Shown here: positions 1-6,275 of the stretch, piece by piece
Layout: every line of letters begins with the position of its first letter
How positions within the stretch are numbered: position 1 is the first letter of the stretch
Assembly: GCA_027009605.1 (NCBI GenBank)
Contig: JALVCY010000298.1
Coordinates: 1 to 12,146, forward strand
Direction: 5' to 3'
Source of the DNA: Saprospiraceae bacterium
Lineage (GTDB): Bacteria; Bacteroidota; Bacteroidia; Chitinophagales; Saprospiraceae
Length of the DNA: 12,146 nucleotides
Notes under the pieces: generated by a model
The model's input: the letters and a program-made list of their open reading frames with translations, nothing else
Told to the model about the DNA's origin: nothing
Database searches by the model: none
Position numbers and translations under genes: made by a program

Positions 1-289
1 TAACAGCAATGACTACGAGTTGCAAGCTCAATCGCTTGATATAATCCTTGTGGTGTGGCCGTTTTTTACGGAAGTAGATGATTATCCCCTTATCCATTTT
101 CCAAAAAAGATAAGTACTGAGAATAGATATGGATATGGTAAGCAAATTCTCCGAAAAAGAATGATTTCTAGTGCCTTCAAAGAAAAGCAGGGGCATCAAT
201 CCGCCCAAAAGGGGGATTCCTAAAAGCATAACCCACTTGTCTTTAAAACCGATGATGCAGGCCGGATTGATTGGTTTGTTTTTATTCAT
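1..289 (-). CDS. Sensor histidine kinase, LytS/YesM-like, N-terminal fragment (runs off the window)
   Basis: Minus-strand reading frame, open for 96 codons from an ATG at 289-287 to the left edge. The visible part starts MNKNKPINPACIIGFKDK, then has two hydrophobic stretches (about residues 19-38 and 50-62), then a basic segment containing YFRKKRPHH and the start of another hydrophobic run. From memory, this matches the N-terminus of the short multi-TM histidine kinases (His_kinase family) that pair with LytTR response regulators in Bacteroidota. The kinase core and catalytic His lie outside the window, so the assignment rests on the membrane region only. The ATG overlaps the last codons and stop of the upstream oxidoreductase gene by 8 nt, which suggests translational coupling in one operon. 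It could instead be another small membrane protein. Confidence 0.6.
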   Translation of the reverse strand, partial: MNKNKPINPACIIGFKDKWVMLLGIPLLGGLMPLLFFEGTRNHSFSENLLTISISILSTYLFWKMDKGIIIYFRKKRPHHKDYIKRLSLQLVVIAV

Positions 290-848
290 TGTAGCCCAAG
301 GTACGAACTTTTTTTAACCATTTTTCTCGCGTCGTCTCTTGACTACTACGTACTCCGTAAAAAACAGTTCGTCGGACAGGAGCAAAACCACAAAATCGCA
401 AGATTGATTTTTCGATAATGGTAAATCCTGCGCCCCGTAGAAATAACCGATAGTAAAAAGCCGGAGAATCCATGGTCATAATGTATCTGGCAGAACGCCC
501 TTTGAGCAGTTTTTGCGGAAGCGCCCCTTTATAATCAAAGGCAAAACCGGGGAGAAGCGTTCTTTCAAAAAAGGATTTTAACAGACCGGGCAAGGACGCC
601 CACCAGATGGGAAAGGCGACAACCAAGTGATTGGCTTCCTTGATTTTTTCTTGCATGGCTCGCAAATCCGGTTCCAAAACCTGATTAGACCGGTAGCCGG
701 CATGCAAAACCGGGTCAAAGCTTAAGTCCACAATATGCACCAATTCGACTTCATGACCTTTTTCTTTGGCGCCGGTCGCATAGCTTTGCGCCAATGCGCT
801 GACAAAGCTATCTTTGTTGGGGTGAGCTTGAAGGATAAGTATTTTCAT
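282..848 (-). CDS. NAD(P)H oxidoreductase, flavodoxin-like fold (NQO/KefG/MdaB-type)
   Basis: A 188-residue protein of the Flavodoxin_2 family, soluble FMN/FAD enzymes that transfer two electrons from NAD(P)H to quinones or similar acceptors. The first beta strand and phosphate-binding loop are visible at residues 1-16 (KILILQAHPNKDSF). The family signature for flavin and dimer contacts is at 79-104 (FPIWWASLPGLLKSFFE, then LPGFAF). Length is normal for the family and there is no signal peptide, so it should be cytoplasmic. It starts 4 nt after the stop of the TonB-dependent receptor and overlaps the kinase start by 8 nt, so it is probably the middle gene of a three-gene operon. The substrate cannot be deduced; a quinone or electrophile-protection role is an inference from the family. 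Confidence 0.88.
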   Translation of the reverse strand: MKILILQAHPNKDSFVSALAQSYATGAKEKGHEVELVHIVDLSFDPVLHAGYRSNQVLEPDLRAMQEKIKEANHLVVAFPIWWASLPGLLKSFFERTLLPGFAFDYKGALPQKLLKGRSARYIMTMDSPAFYYRLFLRGAGFTIIEKSILRFCGFAPVRRTVFYGVRSSQETTREKWLKKVRTLGYNE

Positions 849-852
849 GGCT

Positions 853-3234
853 TTAGAAGTAGATTTTGTAAAGCATATTGGGAAAGAAACCCCGTTGATA
901 GGTGGTTTTTACCTTGTTTTCTTCGACGCTATATGCTTTTTGAAAAATATTTTTGTGATTGGTGATATTGGTTAAATCCAGCGCCCATTCTTGAGATATT
1001 CTTTTAAGATTCTGCTTAAAAGAGATTTTAAAATCCAGCTTAAAATATGGCTTATAGCGTTGGGCTAGGATTTGTGTGTTGTCTAAGACTTCTTTGTGGG
1101 CGGCAAGCGAAGCATCCAAATCTACAGGCGTGTATCTCCGCCCACCGGCATAGGTAACTTTGGTGTCAAAGGACAATCTGTGTTGCTTAATCTTAAATTC
1201 TTTTCCCGCAAGGCCATTAAACACATAGTTGGAATTAAACAGTGAATTTCGTTCGATTTGATCACTTCCTTTGTATTTGGCGTCAAAAATAGAAGCGGTG
1301 GTTAAGAAGTAGTATCCTTCCGAAAAGAATTTTTCAAGCGTGAGTTCAAAGCCGTAGTTTTTGCCGGTGCCTTTGTTGGTTAGATTATCTACATCAGCGA
1401 AGCCGAAGTCGGCACCATCATTTAAGATGGAATAAGCGGAAGCAATTTTCTCGACGGGAATGTTATAGAGATGTTGGTAATAAATTTCTGTCTTGAGCCG
1501 CATATTCTTAACAAATTGGAATTCATAGCCCATTACGGTATGTAGCGCCTTGCTAAAGTCAAGATTGCGATTGGTTTCTACTCCTTGGTCATCTCGAGCA
1601 AAGTAGGTCGATGGGGGTTGGAGTTGGCTGTGCAGGCCGGCACCCAAAGTGAAGTTGGCTTTGGGATTAACTTGAAATTTTAGGCCTAATCTTGGTTCGA
1701 TATTATTGGATTGGTTGAGTGTGTAGTACTGGTCATGTAGGCCTATGTTTAGGGTTAGTTTGTTGGTGGGGTGATATTGCCAATTTGCGTAAGCTTGGAC
1801 AAGAGAAGCACCGCCATCCACGTCTTGAATGGGTTGGAATGCGCCGGATTGCAACCTAAAGCTGTCCTGAAGATTTAGGTCAATAAAACTGTATAGCAAG
1901 CCTGTAGTGAACGTCTGCCTTGCAGAAAACTTTTTATTGAGTTTGAAGTGGGCAGAATACTTGGCTTGGAGTTGATCGGAGCCATAAAAGTTGAATTGGT
2001 TTTTTTGTCCGGTGACCGGGTCAGTCAAAATTGAATCTACGTTACTGGAACTTTGAGCGCCGGAAGCCACCAAGGTCAATTTGGTATAGGTTTGTTTATT
2101 CCAGAAATAAGTGTGCGAAGCCCCGATGATTCCGGTATTAGACCGGAATAGTACGTCCGTTGCATCATAGGAAAATAATTCGGAATCTCCTTCATCTGTT
2201 TTGGGCTCGATATGAATGTCACTGAGTCCGCCGATTCCCCACACGGAGAAGATTCCGGATTTTTGGGTAGGAAAATTAAACTTAAAAGTGACGTCTTGAT
2301 AGTTTGGAATGGCATCCCCGAGTCCAAAGTCCAAGCCGATAGCCTTGAATACACCCAAAGTTGAATATCTAAAATTGATAAGATAAGATGCGCGCCCTCC
2401 TTTTTTGAAAGGGCCTTCCGCACCGAGCTCAAAGCCATTAAAGCCGATTTGTCCCAAGTATTCTCTTTTGTCTCTATTGCCATTTCTTAGCTTCAAATCA
2501 AATACGCCGGAAAGGGCATTCCCATAGTCTGCACTCCAAGCGCCGGTAAAGAAGTCGGAGTTGCTTAAGTTGTTGATATTCAGCATGCTAACAGGGCCGC
2601 CGGTGGTGCCTAGGACGGCAAAGTGGCTTGGATTGGGGATGTCAATTCCTTCCATTCTCCACAGGACGCCGAGTGGGGAGTTGCCGCGAATGATGATGTC
2701 ATTCCGGTCATCACTGGCTCCGCCCACGCCGGCGTAGTTTTGTGCCATACGAGCCGGGTCACCGTAGCTGCCGGAAAAACGTTCGGCTTCTTCGATGGAT
2801 ATGCTTCGGGCGCTGACGGTGGCCAGTTGGTTAGTGACTTGACCTTTGGCTGTTTTTTTTGCGGAGACAATGACGTCACTTATTTTGACCAAACTTTCTT
2901 CAAGTGCCAAATTTAGTTCAGCTTCTTTGGCTGATTTTACTTCGATATTGGGGATAGTAATGGTTTTGTAGCCTAAGTATTGTACTTGAACAGTGTGCCG
3001 TCCAACCGGTACATTTTCGATGCGATAGACACCGTCGATATCGGTGACAGCTCCCAACATCGGTTCGGAACCAACGACCATCACAGAAGCCCCAATCAAA
3101 GGGTATTCAGATTGTTTGTCTGTGATTGTACCCCGAATAGTTTGGGTTTGTGCATAGGTCGCTTGCGCAAAAAATAAAAACACCAGAGCAAAAAAGAAAT
3201 GTCTCATCTTTAAGATTTTTGTTTTAGGAATCAT
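853..3234 (-). CDS. TonB-dependent outer-membrane receptor with CarboxypepD_reg-like N-terminal domain
   Basis: Outer-membrane beta-barrel transporter of 793 residues, powered by TonB/ExbBD. A signal peptide precedes a likely cleavage after TYA at residue 28. A carboxypeptidase-regulatory-like domain follows at about 32-115 (TIRGTITDKQ, PLIGASVMVVG, TDIDGVYRIENVPVG). A possible TonB-box segment (SDVIVSA) is near 118-125. The plug spans about 135-250 (DIIIRGNSPLGVLWRMEGI) and the rest is barrel, ending in the aromatic C-terminus YKIYF typical of outer-membrane proteins. An internal ATG at 3207 (residue 10) sits directly before the hydrophobic signal and is an equally good start. No SusD-like partner follows; the next gene, 4 nt downstream, is a flavodoxin-fold oxidoreductase. 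The ligand is unknown: siderophore, small organic compound or peptide are all possible. No clear promoter motif was found in the 230 bp upstream. Confidence 0.93.
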   Translation of the reverse strand: MIPKTKILKMRHFFFALVFLFFAQATYAQTQTIRGTITDKQSEYPLIGASVMVVGSEPMLGAVTDIDGVYRIENVPVGRHTVQVQYLGYKTITIPNIEVKSAKEAELNLALEESLVKISDVIVSAKKTAKGQVTNQLATVSARSISIEEAERFSGSYGDPARMAQNYAGVGGASDDRNDIIIRGNSPLGVLWRMEGIDIPNPSHFAVLGTTGGPVSMLNINNLSNSDFFTGAWSADYGNALSGVFDLKLRNGNRDKREYLGQIGFNGFELGAEGPFKKGGRASYLINFRYSTLGVFKAIGLDFGLGDAIPNYQDVTFKFNFPTQKSGIFSVWGIGGLSDIHIEPKTDEGDSELFSYDATDVLFRSNTGIIGASHTYFWNKQTYTKLTLVASGAQSSSNVDSILTDPVTGQKNQFNFYGSDQLQAKYSAHFKLNKKFSARQTFTTGLLYSFIDLNLQDSFRLQSGAFQPIQDVDGGASLVQAYANWQYHPTNKLTLNIGLHDQYYTLNQSNNIEPRLGLKFQVNPKANFTLGAGLHSQLQPPSTYFARDDQGVETNRNLDFSKALHTVMGYEFQFVKNMRLKTEIYYQHLYNIPVEKIASAYSILNDGADFGFADVDNLTNKGTGKNYGFELTLEKFFSEGYYFLTTASIFDAKYKGSDQIERNSLFNSNYVFNGLAGKEFKIKQHRLSFDTKVTYAGGRRYTPVDLDASLAAHKEVLDNTQILAQRYKPYFKLDFKISFKQNLKRISQEWALDLTNITNHKNIFQKAYSVEENKVKTTYQRGFFPNMLYKIYF

Positions 3235-3465
3235 AAAATCCGGTACAAAGAAGCAGTTCCAACAGCAAAGGGGATAGTTTTTTCTGATGAATGGTAGAAT
3301 TTGGGGGGTGAATGGTTGGGGATGCCTTAATCGACCGGATTAGAGACTTTGATGAGCCAATGATTTCGGACTGAATCGACTCTTCCTGTTTGCCAAAAAA
3401 CTAGGCATTTCTGACTTGGGAGTCTCAGGCAAGGGTGTAAAAAAGAAAATATTTGTTTGAATTGA

Positions 3466-3496
3466 TTTGTTTTTTAAAGAAAAAGCTATAATTTTG
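3466..3496 (+). promoter_or_regulatory. Bacteroidota-type promoter of the methyltransferase gene
   Basis: TTTG at 3466-3469 supplies the -33 TTG. After 19 nt comes TAATTTTG at 3489-3496, an exact match to the Bacteroidota -7 consensus TAnnTTTG. Transcription would start near 3501-3503, giving a leader of about 20 nt before the ATG at 3524. The TTG that could extend the methyltransferase frame upstream is this -33 element, which argues against translation starting there. Confidence 0.6.
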
Positions 3497-3532
3497 CATA
3501 ACCACTGTATAAGGTTGTGTAATATGGTTATG
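3497..3532. promoter_or_regulatory. Candidate operator: 8-bp inverted repeat over the start region of the methyltransferase
   Basis: CATAACCA at 3497-3504 and its exact reverse complement TGGTTATG at 3525-3532 are separated by 20 nt. A near-copy of the right arm, GGTTGTG, lies at 3513-3519. The left arm falls at the predicted transcription start and the right arm overlaps the start codon. The position is suitable for repression by the MerR-like domain fused to the methyltransferase itself. Binding is an inference. Confidence 0.35.
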
Positions 3533-4765
3533 AAAAAGTTTTATTCCTTAGCAGAAGCTGCGGAAGTATTAGGTAAGAGCAAAGAGACTTTACGGCGTTG
3601 GGATCGTGAAGGGCGGTTAAAGGCTGTTCGTGAGCCGATAAGTAATTATCGGATTTATGAAAAGAAACAGCTCAATATGTTCTTGGATTTAGCTTCAACT
3701 GAAAAAGAAGATGAGGTCGATAATTTTGTAGCCCCTATACGGGAATATAAGGTGCTGGAATTATTTGCCGGTGCCGGAGGTTTGGCCATAGGCTTGGAGA
3801 AAGCGGGTATCAAATGCGCTGCATTGAATGAAATAGATAAGTGGGCTTGTCAAACCTTGCGAGAAAATCGCCCTGATTGGAATGTATTAGAAGGCGATGT
3901 AAAAGACTTTGAGTTTTCCAAGTATAAGGGGGAGATCGATATTGTTACCGGGGGGTTTCCTTGCCAAGCATTTAGTTATGCCGGCAAAAAGTTGGGGTTA
4001 AAAGATGCTCGAGGAACTTTGTTCTATGAATTTGCACGAGTCGTTCAGGAGGTGCAGCCATTGATTTGTATTGGAGAAAATGTGCGAGGCCTAATGTCAC
4101 ATGAAAAAGGTAAAACCATTCAGGGTATGGTTTCCGTTTTAGACGAAATCGGCTATAATGTGGTTCCTGTGCAGGTTTTAAAGGCTATTCATTATCGTGT
4201 TCCCCAAAAACGGGAACTAATATTTTTGGTGGGAATTAGAAAAGATATTGATATTCAATTTAATTATCCAAAGAAACACACAAAGATATATAATTTATCA
4301 GATGCCTTAAAAAAAGGGGAGTTGTATGATTGTGATGTACCCGTATCAGAAGGGGCTAAATATCCGGATCATAAAAAAAAGGTATTAGACTTAGTGCCGC
4401 CCAAGGGGTATTGGCGTAATCTTCCGGTGTCGATTCAAAAGGAGTATATGGGGAAAAGCTATTTTCTCGGTGGTGGGAAAACCGGCATCGCTCGGCGCAT
4501 CGGGTGGGATGAGCCAAGTTTGACTTTGACGTGCAGCCCCGCTCAAAAACAAACAGAAAGGTGTCATCCCGAAGAAACTCGTCCTTTTACGGTGCGTGAG
4601 TATGCGCGTATTCAGACTTTTCCGGATGATTGGATTTTTACCGGCCCTATTTCTCAGCAATATAAGCAGATAGGAAACGCCGTGCCCTGCAATCTCGGTC
4701 AGGAAGTAGGGTACTCTATCGTTCAATTTCTTAATGACTACTATAGTTCTTTAAAGCCCAAATAG
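3524..4765 (+). CDS. DNA (cytosine-5-)-methyltransferase with N-terminal MerR/excisionase-like HTH
   Basis: Modification enzyme of a type II restriction-modification system; it would methylate C5 of cytosine using S-adenosylmethionine. Counting from the ATG at 3524 (413 residues), the N-terminus is a helix-turn-helix of MerR/excisionase type at about 7-54 (SLAEAAEVLGKSKETLRRWD and RIYEKKQL). The catalytic domain has motif I at 77-91 (VLELFAGAGGLAIGL), motif IV with catalytic C147 (GGFPCQAFS), motif VI ENV at 185-187, QKRE (motif VIII) at 228-231, motif IX at about 353-370 (TVREYARIQTFPDDW) and motif X GNAVP at 384-388. The target recognition region is about 240-350. The same frame opens at a TTG at 3467, but that codon is the promoter -33 element, so 3524 (or the ATG at 3530) is preferred. 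The gene converges on and overlaps the endonuclease gene by 25 bp. GGNCC specificity is suggested by the partner only. Confidence 0.93.
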   Translation: MVMKKFYSLAEAAEVLGKSKETLRRWDREGRLKAVREPISNYRIYEKKQLNMFLDLASTEKEDEVDNFVAPIREYKVLELFAGAGGLAIGLEKAGIKCAALNEIDKWACQTLRENRPDWNVLEGDVKDFEFSKYKGEIDIVTGGFPCQAFSYAGKKLGLKDARGTLFYEFARVVQEVQPLICIGENVRGLMSHEKGKTIQGMVSVLDEIGYNVVPVQVLKAIHYRVPQKRELIFLVGIRKDIDIQFNYPKKHTKIYNLSDALKKGELYDCDVPVSEGAKYPDHKKKVLDLVPPKGYWRNLPVSIQKEYMGKSYFLGGGKTGIARRIGWDEPSLTLTCSPAQKQTERCHPEETRPFTVREYARIQTFPDDWIFTGPISQQYKQIGNAVPCNLGQEVGYSIVQFLNDYYSSLKPK

Positions 4766-5502
4766 TAGCTATAATTTTCAAACGTGATTTGGTCTAAGAT
4801 AGAGCGTTCCTCATCTGATGCGGAGTCAAAAATCTCATGGATAGCAGAGTCGATTTGTTTATGTCCTTGATTTTTCTCCTTCAAAAAGTCTTTGATGGCC
4901 TTTGGCAAAACTTGATAAAGTTCTAAAAAAGCATGTTCGTTTTGAGTGAGTAGGGCATAGAATTGATCTCCCGAAATTTTATAAACTCTACTATGGCTGT
5001 ACTCCTTGCCATTGATTTCACCGTTCCATTTTTCTTTGAAGCTTTTCTTTGCTAGGATTTGAACCCAATAGCATTTGGCATTTTTGTAAGTGTCCGCATA
5101 TCGAGCCAACTTCTGAAACAAACTCTCTGCAGAGCTGCTATTCATTGTATTGTGTTTGTTCTTGATGTCGGCAAACAAAGTATTGTCCTTGGCTTTTATG
5201 TCAAAGCCACTCAGGTTGCCCCGTTCAAAACCTTCTATCCCGCCAAGGATTTGTTCATGAAAGGTGCCAATGGAGTTATTCGTGGATTTGTCTATTTGTC
5301 TGGCAATTTCAGTTTTGATTAGTGTCCTTTCGTCTAGATTGTTGAATTTTGAATCAAAAATTAATTTAAAGGTGTCAATTTTATTTTTATAGAATTTGTC
5401 TTTGGTAATATTTGCTTTGGCCTTTGTATAGGATTGGTATAGGTTTTCAATACACCAAAATAAATGTTCATCGCTTATGTATTTTAAATATTGGTTAGCC
5501 AT
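4741..5502 (-). CDS. Type II restriction endonuclease, Eco47II family (GGNCC-type)
   Basis: A 253-residue protein that resembles the Eco47II endonuclease family, whose namesake cuts GGNCC. Family-like segments are an N-terminal helical region, SIGTFHEQILGGIEGFE (77-93), SGFDIKAKDNTLFADIKNKHN (split over 98-118) and NAKCYWVQIL (141-150). The PD-(D/E)xK active site is probably D101 with D112-x-K114, here with Asp rather than the more usual Glu at the second acidic position. A later conserved block contains SHSRVYKISGDQFY (169-182). It is encoded tail-to-tail with the methyltransferase, with 25 bp of 3' overlap, and lies 183 bp downstream of the XRE regulator gene on the same strand. No strong promoter was seen in that gap, so read-through from the XRE promoter is possible. 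Family membership is recognised from memory; the exact recognition sequence is inferred. Confidence 0.82.
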   Translation of the reverse strand: MANQYLKYISDEHLFWCIENLYQSYTKAKANITKDKFYKNKIDTFKLIFDSKFNNLDERTLIKTEIARQIDKSTNNSIGTFHEQILGGIEGFERGNLSGFDIKAKDNTLFADIKNKHNTMNSSSAESLFQKLARYADTYKNAKCYWVQILAKKSFKEKWNGEINGKEYSHSRVYKISGDQFYALLTQNEHAFLELYQVLPKAIKDFLKEKNQGHKQIDSAIHEIFDSASDEERSILDQITFENYSYYLGFKEL

Positions 5503-5685
5503 ATCTTTGGGTTTGCTCGCAAGTTACGAAATTAATTATTATGTGACTCAACTTTTGGTATAAAGAAATTCTGTTGGCTATTGACGTTTTTGGCACTCCT
5601 TGAAGAAGCATTCTGAGCCAATACATAAAACCTAAGAAGTGAAAATCATTTTTTATAGCTTCGGTTAAAATAGGAGTTACGAAGT

Positions 5686-6063
5686 TTATTGCCGATTTTT
5701 CATTTCGAGTAGCTTGCGCAAAAACTGGATTTCTTCTTTGAGTTGGTTGTTTTCTCGTTGGTACACTTCTTCTAACTTCTTCGCAAATCTCTCAACGACT
5801 TCGTGGCAACTGTTTTCTTTAGGTAGGTAGGTAGGTAGGTCATTCGCATTCAAGATTTGGTCTGCGTCAAACGCTATAATTTTTTGGGGAGACATTTCAA
5901 GGATTTCTGCGATTTCTTTGAGTCGAGCGGTGGGAATATTCACATGACCCAGTTCCATTTTGCTATAATTGTTTTGCGACATATGTAGTCTGTCGGCCAT
6001 GTCTTGTTGGGTAAGCCCTTTTAATTCACGGACTTTTCTGATTTTTTCATTGATATTTTTCAT
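5686..6063 (-). CDS. XRE-family HTH regulator with C-terminal coiled coil
   Basis: A 125-residue cytoplasmic DNA-binding protein. A Cro/C1-type helix-turn-helix fills about residues 5-62 (IRKVRELKGLTQQDMADRL, then MSQNNYSKMELG as the recognition-helix region). A short linker at 70-85 (DLPTYLPK) is encoded by a tetranucleotide repeat. Residues 86-124 are charged and heptad-like (VVERFAKKLEEVYQREN, QLKEEIQFLRKLLEM) and should form a coiled coil for oligomerisation. The gene lies upstream of the endonuclease on the same strand, so it may act as a controller protein of the restriction-modification locus, although true C proteins are usually shorter (about 80-100 residues). Similar HTH plus coiled-coil proteins also occur alone in Bacteroidota. 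A promoter embedded in inverted repeats just upstream suggests autoregulation. Confidence 0.88.
   Translation of the reverse strand: MKNINEKIRKVRELKGLTQQDMADRLHMSQNNYSKMELGHVNIPTARLKEIAEILEMSPQKIIAFDADQILNANDLPTYLPKENSCHEVVERFAKKLEEVYQRENNQLKEEIQFLRKLLEMKNRQ
5820..5839. repeat. Tetranucleotide tract (TAGG)5, in frame inside the XRE regulator gene
   Basis: Five perfect copies of TAGG, plus one extra T, run from 5820; on the coding strand this reads CCTA and encodes codons 76-81. Because 4 is not a multiple of 3, a change of one unit shifts the frame. By hand translation, loss of one unit gives a stop after 95 residues and gain of one unit gives a stop after 82. Both products keep the HTH and lose the coiled coil. 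Confidence 0.9.
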
Positions 6064-6080
6064 ATATTTATATTATCTCA

Positions 6081-6116
6081 GTTGTAAAATTACATGTAAT
6101 AATCCAATTTTACAAC
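6081..6116. promoter_or_regulatory. Inverted-repeat operator over the XRE promoter
   Basis: GTTGTAAAAT (6081-6090) and its exact complement ATTTTACAAC (6107-6116) flank a 16-nt spacer. A further 12-bp palindrome, ATTACATGTAAT, lies at 6089-6100. Together the region has four TGTAA/TTACA half-sites, starting at 6083, 6090, 6095 and 6110. It begins 18 nt upstream of the XRE start codon and covers the predicted promoter, as expected for an autorepressor. Confidence 0.55.
6085..6115 (-). promoter_or_regulatory. Predicted promoter of the XRE regulator gene
   Basis: On the minus strand, TTG (plus-strand 6113-6115) is followed after 20 nt by TAATTTTA (6092-6085), one mismatch from the Bacteroidota -7 consensus TAnnTTTG. 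A start near 6078 would leave a leader of about 15 nt. Both promoter elements overlap the arms of the 10-bp inverted repeat. Confidence 0.45.
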
Positions 6117-6275
6117 CATTTTAGAGTAGGAACTGAAAAAAAAAGCCTTTTTCTTTGTCGTGTTATAACAAATACTACCCAAATTTATCTTTAAAAATCC
6201 CTTTCTTGAGCCATATTCATGAGTATCGCTTAAGCCCGAATTTTTTTAAACTCCCTTATTACTTAATTTTTTAAA

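Noticed and set aside
20..223. Plus-strand 67-codon frame at the left edge
   Set aside because: It is antisense to the histidine-kinase fragment, which has membrane segments and a coupled start; the plus-strand peptide has no family features.
3235..3330. Promoter for the TonB-dependent receptor operon
   Set aside because: No TTG / TAnnTTTG pair with proper spacing was found on the minus strand; isolated TTTG motifs are not enough.
6117..6275. Promoter for the large lipoprotein gene
   Set aside because: TATCTTTA at 6186-6193 is near the -7 consensus, but the nearest suitable TTG is 28 nt away, outside the usual spacing.
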